Source: DATKCJ01 sp035513275
Lineage (GTDB): Bacteria > Verrucomicrobiota > Verrucomicrobiia > Opitutales > Opitutaceae
NCBI GenBank assembly: GCA_035513275.1
Contig: DATKCJ010000218.1
Location: forward strand, 1-17,227
Direction of reading: 5' to 3'
DNA: 17,227 nucleotides
This document shows, one piece after another, positions 14,459 through 17,227 of the stretch; the first letter of the stretch is position 1, and each line of letters begins with the position of its first letter. A program made the position numbers and the translations under genes. The notes below the pieces were generated by a model. The model saw only the letters and a list, made by a program, of their open reading frames with translations, did no database searches and was not told the DNA's origin.

Positions 14459-14652
14459 CGAAGCGCAGCCCGAGCCTTCTTCAAGACCTCTGCCGACGGC
14501 ACTCCTTCATCTCCATCGACATCCATCTGCAAGGACCGGAGCGAGCTGACCGTGGCCAGTTCGATCTGCTCCAGCCTGCGGCGAATCTCCGCGCCGCCGA
14601 GCTTTCGGGGTGTCGAGGGGCGGCGAGCAGAAGCGGCTCTGGTTGTTGCCAT
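14455..14652 (-). CDS. Antitoxin of the second toxin-antitoxin pair (by position)
   Basis: 65 aa. The first 16 residues are basic and probably flexible (MATTRAASARRPSTPRK), followed by a helix AEIRRRLEQIELATVSSLRS, an acidic linker LQMDVDGDEG, and a last helix AEVLKKARAALR. I do not recognise a family. The call comes from the 4-base overlap with the RelE/ParE toxin, the small size and the helix-linker-helix charge pattern common to antitoxins. The order antitoxin-then-toxin is standard. The ATG at 14650-14652 has only a weak GAG upstream; the true start could be slightly later. Confidence 0.65.
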   Translation of the reverse strand: MATTRAASARRPSTPRKLGGAEIRRRLEQIELATVSSLRSLQMDVDGDEGVPSAEVLKKARAALR

Positions 14653-14826
14653 GACTCACGGAAAGACAACTCACTCTGGAACGCAAGCCCCCGACCGTCG
14701 CGGTTCATCGCCGCACCTTCTACTTATTCACGTCGATTAGCATTCATTTCTGTCTCCTCTCCCCCGTTCACAATCTTGTCACAGTGCTCAAAGAGAACGG
14801 AGTGAGCTCACAAATTTCCAGCAACC

Positions 14827-14866
14827 GCTCCGTGCCCTCGGTTCGGGTCTCTGCGCACTCTGTGAC
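14827..14866 (-). repeat. Right copy of the imperfect ~40-base inverted repeat
   Basis: Starts GCTCCGTGCCCTCGG, identical to the reverse complement of the end of the left copy at 13976-14017, and ends CACTCTGTGAC. About 850 bases separate the first bases of the two copies, with the second toxin-antitoxin operon between them. Confidence 0.7.
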
Positions 14867-14882
14867 TCGATCCCCTCTCCCT

Positions 14883-14915
14883 ATCAGCGTCGATTAGCGC
14901 TGATTAGCGGTTACC
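14883..14915. repeat. ATTAGCG-type repeat with hairpin
   Basis: ATCAGCG (14883-14889) and CGCTGAT (14898-14904) are a perfect inverted pair around TCGATTAG, followed by TAGCGGTTA. The string CGTCGATTAGC here (14889-14899) is also present directly at 14731-14741. The wording resembles dispersed 'GATTAGCGCTGATTAGCGG' repeats of environmental bacteria. Confidence 0.55.
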
Positions 14916-14929
14916 CTCTCCATCTCTGC

Positions 14930-14960
14930 TTTCGTGTATTTGGTGTGTTTCGTGGTTCAC
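14930..14960. repeat. TTTCGTG / TTTGGTG T-G-rich repeat
   Basis: Internal near-repetition of a TTTCGTG-type unit (TTTCGTGTATTTGGTGTG, then TTTCGTGGTTC). It lies directly downstream of the epimerase-like gene on that gene's strand and is a third, distinct repeat wording in the same gap. It may be transcribed in that gene's 3' end. Confidence 0.5.
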
Positions 14961-14970
14961 TCTTCTTCGT

Positions 14971-16146
14971 TCACGCCTGTGCACGCCAAGCCGCGAGCGC
15001 GGCGGCCTCGCGCTCGGCAGTGAGTCCGGCGCGGAGACCCGCGCGGCGCTCCTCGGGCAGCGTGTTGAACCATGCGAGCGTGTCGGTCGCGGTCGTCGCG
15101 AGGGGACGAAACGTGAGTCCGGCCGCGATCGCGCGCGCGTTGCTCACGCGTGCGAATCCTGCGGTCTCTCCCTCGCCCGGCACCCACGCGGCTAGATCAC
15201 TCCACGCTGAGATGCCCTGCTGTCGCAGAAACGAAGTCGTCGTGAAAACAAACTTCGCGTCCGATCCCGTCGCCGCACGGATGCCGTGCATCATCGCCAC
15301 GACGCTCAACTCATGGCCGGGCCCGGCCGCGTTGAATTTTCCGAGCGCGCGCCCCTCGGCGACACGCACGGTCCACTCGGCGAGATCGCGTGCGTCGATG
15401 AACTGCACGGGATCGTCCGCCGGCGGCGCCAGCACCTCGCCGCCGCGCGCGACCCGCACCGGCCAGTAGGTGAACCGGTCTGTGTCGTCGCCCGGTCCTG
15501 CGATCAGCGTCGGCCGGATCACTGTGGTCATTCCTCGAAACCATTTCTCGGCTTCGGCTTCGCACTCGGCCTTGAGCGGCCCGTAGAGATTCATGTCCGC
15601 CATCAGCGACGCGCGCGTTTCGGCGAGCGCATCCTTCCCGGTGTAGCGCGCGAGCGGCGCGTCCTCGTCGAGGCCGGGCATGCTCGCGTCGGCGAGCACC
15701 GAGAGAGTTGAAATGAACACGTAGTGCTTCACTTGCCCCGCGAGAACGCGGCCAGCATCGCGCACCCAAAACGGGAGGCTCGTGGGATTGTCGATGCACA
15801 CATCCCACTCGCGACCCTCGAGCGCCGTCAGGTCGCCCGCGTCGCGATCTCCCGTGAGTTCCTCGACTTCGCCAGGCCACTCCTTCGGACGCCGGCCGCG
15901 GTTGAAGAGCGTAAGCTTGTGACCGCGCGCGAGCGCGTAGCGCACCTGGTGCGGCCCGGTGAATCCCGTTCCACCGAGGATCAAAATCCGCAGCGATTCG
16001 CTTGCGTGTTCCACGCCTTCCGCGGCCGGCACTGGCACACGAGGTCGCGCCGGAGGAGGCGAAGGAGGAGTCTGGGCGGTGATGCGTGACGCGAGTGCGC
16101 CCGCACCTGCGATGGCGCCGAGCCTGAGCAGATCGCGACGGTTCAT
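14971..16146 (-). CDS. Tat-exported NAD-dependent epimerase/dehydratase-family protein
   Basis: 391 aa. The N-terminus MNRRDLLRLGAIAGAGALAS is a twin-arginine (Tat) signal, with cleavage near ITA-Q, followed by a Pro-rich linker to residue 50. The Rossmann fold begins at about 53: RILILGGTGFTG (GGTGFTG, 58-64) binds NAD(P), HYVFISTLSV is the usual strand 5, and Tyr188-x-x-x-Lys192 in NLYGPLKAE is the catalytic pair of short-chain/extended dehydrogenases. Later parts are TTVIRPTLIAGPGDDTDRF and DPVQFIDARDLAEWTVRV. Tat export fits a protein folded around a tightly held cofactor. The substrate is unknown, probably a sugar or nucleotide-sugar-like compound. The ATG at 16144-16146 is the only start that keeps the Tat signal; the Shine-Dalgarno is weak. 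It lies 77 bases after the ORF6N gene on the same strand. Confidence 0.87.
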   Translation of the reverse strand: MNRRDLLRLGAIAGAGALASRITAQTPPSPPPARPRVPVPAAEGVEHASESLRILILGGTGFTGPHQVRYALARGHKLTLFNRGRRPKEWPGEVEELTGDRDAGDLTALEGREWDVCIDNPTSLPFWVRDAGRVLAGQVKHYVFISTLSVLADASMPGLDEDAPLARYTGKDALAETRASLMADMNLYGPLKAECEAEAEKWFRGMTTVIRPTLIAGPGDDTDRFTYWPVRVARGGEVLAPPADDPVQFIDARDLAEWTVRVAEGRALGKFNAAGPGHELSVVAMMHGIRAATGSDAKFVFTTTSFLRQQGISAWSDLAAWVPGEGETAGFARVSNARAIAAGLTFRPLATTATDTLAWFNTLPEERRAGLRAGLTAEREAAALAAWRAQA

Positions 16147-16223
16147 GCGGGAGAGACTCGCCGCGCTCTCGCCCGCGCCAACTTCGAAGAGACGGACGGC
16201 GATTGCACACCTATGAGCGGTCG

Positions 16224-16811
16224 TCAGCCGCCGCGCGCGCGAAACCCAATCCGCGGTTTCGACGTTTCAGGCGGCGGTGCCAGAAGTGGCTGCAGCCGCT
16301 GCCAGAGAATCTGCAGCGTGGTGTCGTGCTCGATGAGCGATTTGTCGATGTGCGCGAGTCTCTTCAGGATTTCGGAATTCGACATCAGCTCCTCCCTCAT
16401 TCGAACGAAGGCGCGGACAACGTAGACGCTCATCTCGACAGCCCTCGGGCTTCGGAGAACGTTCGCCGCCATCACTGCGCCGTGCTCGGTGAAGGCCCAA
16501 GGGCGGTTGCTGTGCCGCCGCCGTTGCGGTTTGGATGTGGTCACAATTTGTGACCACATGTCTCCAGCTGGTTTGTCTTCAATCGGTTCCAAACTTGAGG
16601 TCACAACTTGTGACTTCAAGCTTGCGACCTCGGTCGCGGACAACTGAAACGCAAAATCCTCGGGAAACCGCGCTGCGTTGCGCTTGATCGCCTGATTGAA
16701 CGCCTTCGTCGTCACCCCATACAGCCGCGCGAGGTCGGCATCGAGAATGACGCGCAGTCCACGGATCGTGAAGATCCGGCCCGCGAGCGGATTGTCGTCG
16801 GCTCGGCTCAT
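16224..16811 (-). CDS. ORF6N-domain protein (putative DNA-binding regulator)
   Basis: 195 aa. The ORF6N domain occupies about residues 8-90: GRIFTIRGLRVILDADLARL, YGVTTKAFNQAIKRNAARFP, EDFAFQLSATEVASLKSQVV. A second conserved block follows, RPWAFTEHGAVMAANVLRSP and AVEMSVYVVRAFVRMREEL, then a probable coiled coil to about residue 180. ORF6N domains occur in phage antirepressors and in many bacterial chromosomal genes of unknown role; DNA binding is assumed from the family. The linker contains the motif SQ-[VI]-VT-[ST]-S twice (SQVVTSS and SQIVTTS, 20 residues apart), each encoded by a long palindrome. The ATG at 16809-16811 overlaps the stop of the TonB-domain lipoprotein gene (ATGA), so the two are translationally coupled. 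The C-terminus ends in a basic RIGFRARGG tail. Could be of phage origin. Confidence 0.88.
   Translation of the reverse strand: MSRADDNPLAGRIFTIRGLRVILDADLARLYGVTTKAFNQAIKRNAARFPEDFAFQLSATEVASLKSQVVTSSLEPIEDKPAGDMWSQIVTTSKPQRRRHSNRPWAFTEHGAVMAANVLRSPRAVEMSVYVVRAFVRMREELMSNSEILKRLAHIDKSLIEHDTTLQILWQRLQPLLAPPPETSKPRIGFRARGG
16535..16559. repeat. 25-base perfect palindrome inside the ORF6N gene
   Basis: Arms of 12 bases (ATGTGGTCACAA at 16535-16546 and its exact reverse complement at 16548-16559) around a single T. On the coding strand it encodes M-W-S-Q-I-V-T-T-S. Confidence 0.9.
16594..16620. repeat. 27-base near-perfect palindrome inside the ORF6N gene
   Basis: Arms of 13 bases (CTTGAGGTCACAA at 16594-16606 and TTGTGACTTCAAG at 16608-16620) around a single C, with one wobble pair. 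It shares the 13-base core TCACAA-N-TTGTGA with the palindrome at 16535-16559; the centres are exactly 60 bases apart. It encodes K-S-Q-V-V-T-S-S. Confidence 0.9.
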
Positions 16812-17227
16812 CGCGATTTTGGCCGCGGCTTGTTGAACTCCACGGGCACGCGGATCCGGCACGCCACAGGCACGTCGTCGCGCAGCGCCGGCTCGAACTT
16901 CCAATGCCTCACTGCCTCGACCGCGGACGGCTCGAACTCTGCGTTTGTCGACGACTCCACGCTCACCTCGCCCACACCGCCGCCCGCGAGCACCACGACC
17001 CATAGCATCACAGAGCCTTCGATCCCGTGTGTCGGCAACGTGAACGGATATTGCGGCGGCACGTGCCTTGAAAGTTTAGGAATCACCTGCACATCGGTGA
17101 CGTCAAGAACCACCTCGCCGTGCTCCAGCGCAAAACCCGGTCGCACCGCGCGTGACTGCGCCGCCGCCGTTTCTCCCGGCTTTCGGTTCCCCGAATCCTC
17201 GAGCGCCGACGCGCAGCCCTGAAGCAG
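16808..17227 (-). CDS. TonB C-terminal-domain lipoprotein (start outside window)
   Basis: The frame is open from the stop at 16808-16810 to the window edge, giving 139 residues. A GTG at 17144-17146 could be taken as a start, but the 27 codons above it also stay open and begin LLQGCASALEDSGNRKPGE. LLQGC looks like a lipobox, so the real start lies just beyond the edge and the protein is probably a lipoprotein with Cys as first mature residue. The TonB-C-type domain spans the second half: PQYPFTLPTHGIEGSVMLWV, then AVEAVRHWKFEPALRDDVPV and ACRIRVPVEF. As with the protein at 4923-5318, the Pro-rich linker and the classic TonB anchor are absent, so its role is unclear. The stop overlaps the ORF6N start (ATGA), an odd pairing of an envelope protein with a DNA-binding-type protein. 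Confidence 0.8.
   Translation of the reverse strand: MLQGCASALEDSGNRKPGETAAAQSRAVRPGFALEHGEVVLDVTDVQVIPKLSRHVPPQYPFTLPTHGIEGSVMLWVVVLAGGGVGEVSVESSTNAEFEPSAVEAVRHWKFEPALRDDVPVACRIRVPVEFNKPRPKSR

Larger units (their letters stand above)
14653..14970. other. Non-coding stretch filled with short repeats
   Basis: No gene is supported between the antitoxin start and the stop of the epimerase-like gene. From left to right it holds a first CGTCGATTAGC copy (14731-14741), a pyrimidine-rich tract, the right copy of the 40-base inverted repeat, a second CGTCGATTAGC copy inside a hairpin (14883-14904) and a T/G-rich repeat (14930-14960). The promoter of the toxin-antitoxin operon should lie at its left end but was not identified. 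Confidence 0.6.

Noticed and set aside
14117..14740. 207-codon plus-strand open frame
   Set aside because: It lies opposite the overlapping toxin-antitoxin pair, which has family features and a coupled start; this frame has none.
16535..16620. CRP-type operator
   Set aside because: CRP sites read TGTGA-N6-TCACA; these palindromes have the halves in the opposite order (TCACA-N3-TGTGA).

Overview
The window reads as a piece of a high-GC Gram-negative chromosome, most likely from the Verrucomicrobiota (Opitutae-like). The grounds are the style of the ECF sigma factor and its short partner, start codons mostly without a Shine-Dalgarno sequence, outer-membrane, TonB and lipoprotein genes, and short repeats scattered between genes. 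The assignment rests on recognised protein style, not on a marker gene. No rRNA, tRNA or CRISPR array was seen.

Left part (1-9,700), core metabolism and envelope. A minus-strand pair (ECF sigma factor plus a truncated partner at the window edge) stands divergent to putA, a bifunctional proline catabolic enzyme. Two minus-strand exported proteins follow, one a small TonB-C-domain protein with a strong terminator. Next come a structured 550-base gap carrying a palindromic repeat, GTP-dependent PEP carboxykinase (pckG), a divergent DUF481 outer-membrane protein with its own terminator, a cluster of REP-like hairpins, and a double ACT-domain protein. PutA feeds glutamate/2-oxoglutarate into the TCA cycle and PckG draws oxaloacetate out as PEP, so the two fit growth on amino acids.

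Middle (9,850-12,720). A very long membrane pyrophosphatase (hppA, 913 aa) with sequence marks of the K+-dependent, Na+-type branch carries extra loops, including about 115 residues between two membrane helices. It ends at a near-perfect terminator, probably followed by a second.

Accessory stretch (12,720-14,970). This is a repeat-rich graveyard. It holds a remnant of a restriction-endonuclease winged-helix tail, a toxin-antitoxin pair whose toxin is split by a ~108-base multi-hairpin element, an orphan antitoxin-like gene, and a second overlapping toxin-antitoxin pair between imperfect 40-base inverted repeats. Several other short repeat families are also present.

Right part (14,971-17,227), all on the minus strand: a Tat-exported NAD-dependent epimerase-like protein, an ORF6N-domain DNA-binding-type protein, and a TonB-C-domain lipoprotein cut by the window edge. 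The last two overlap by ATGA. The ORF6N gene carries two long palindromes with the same core, exactly 60 bases apart, which is the most unexpected small-scale structure here. No complete new multi-gene system was found. The best leads are these palindromes, the element-split toxin and the enlarged pyrophosphatase.
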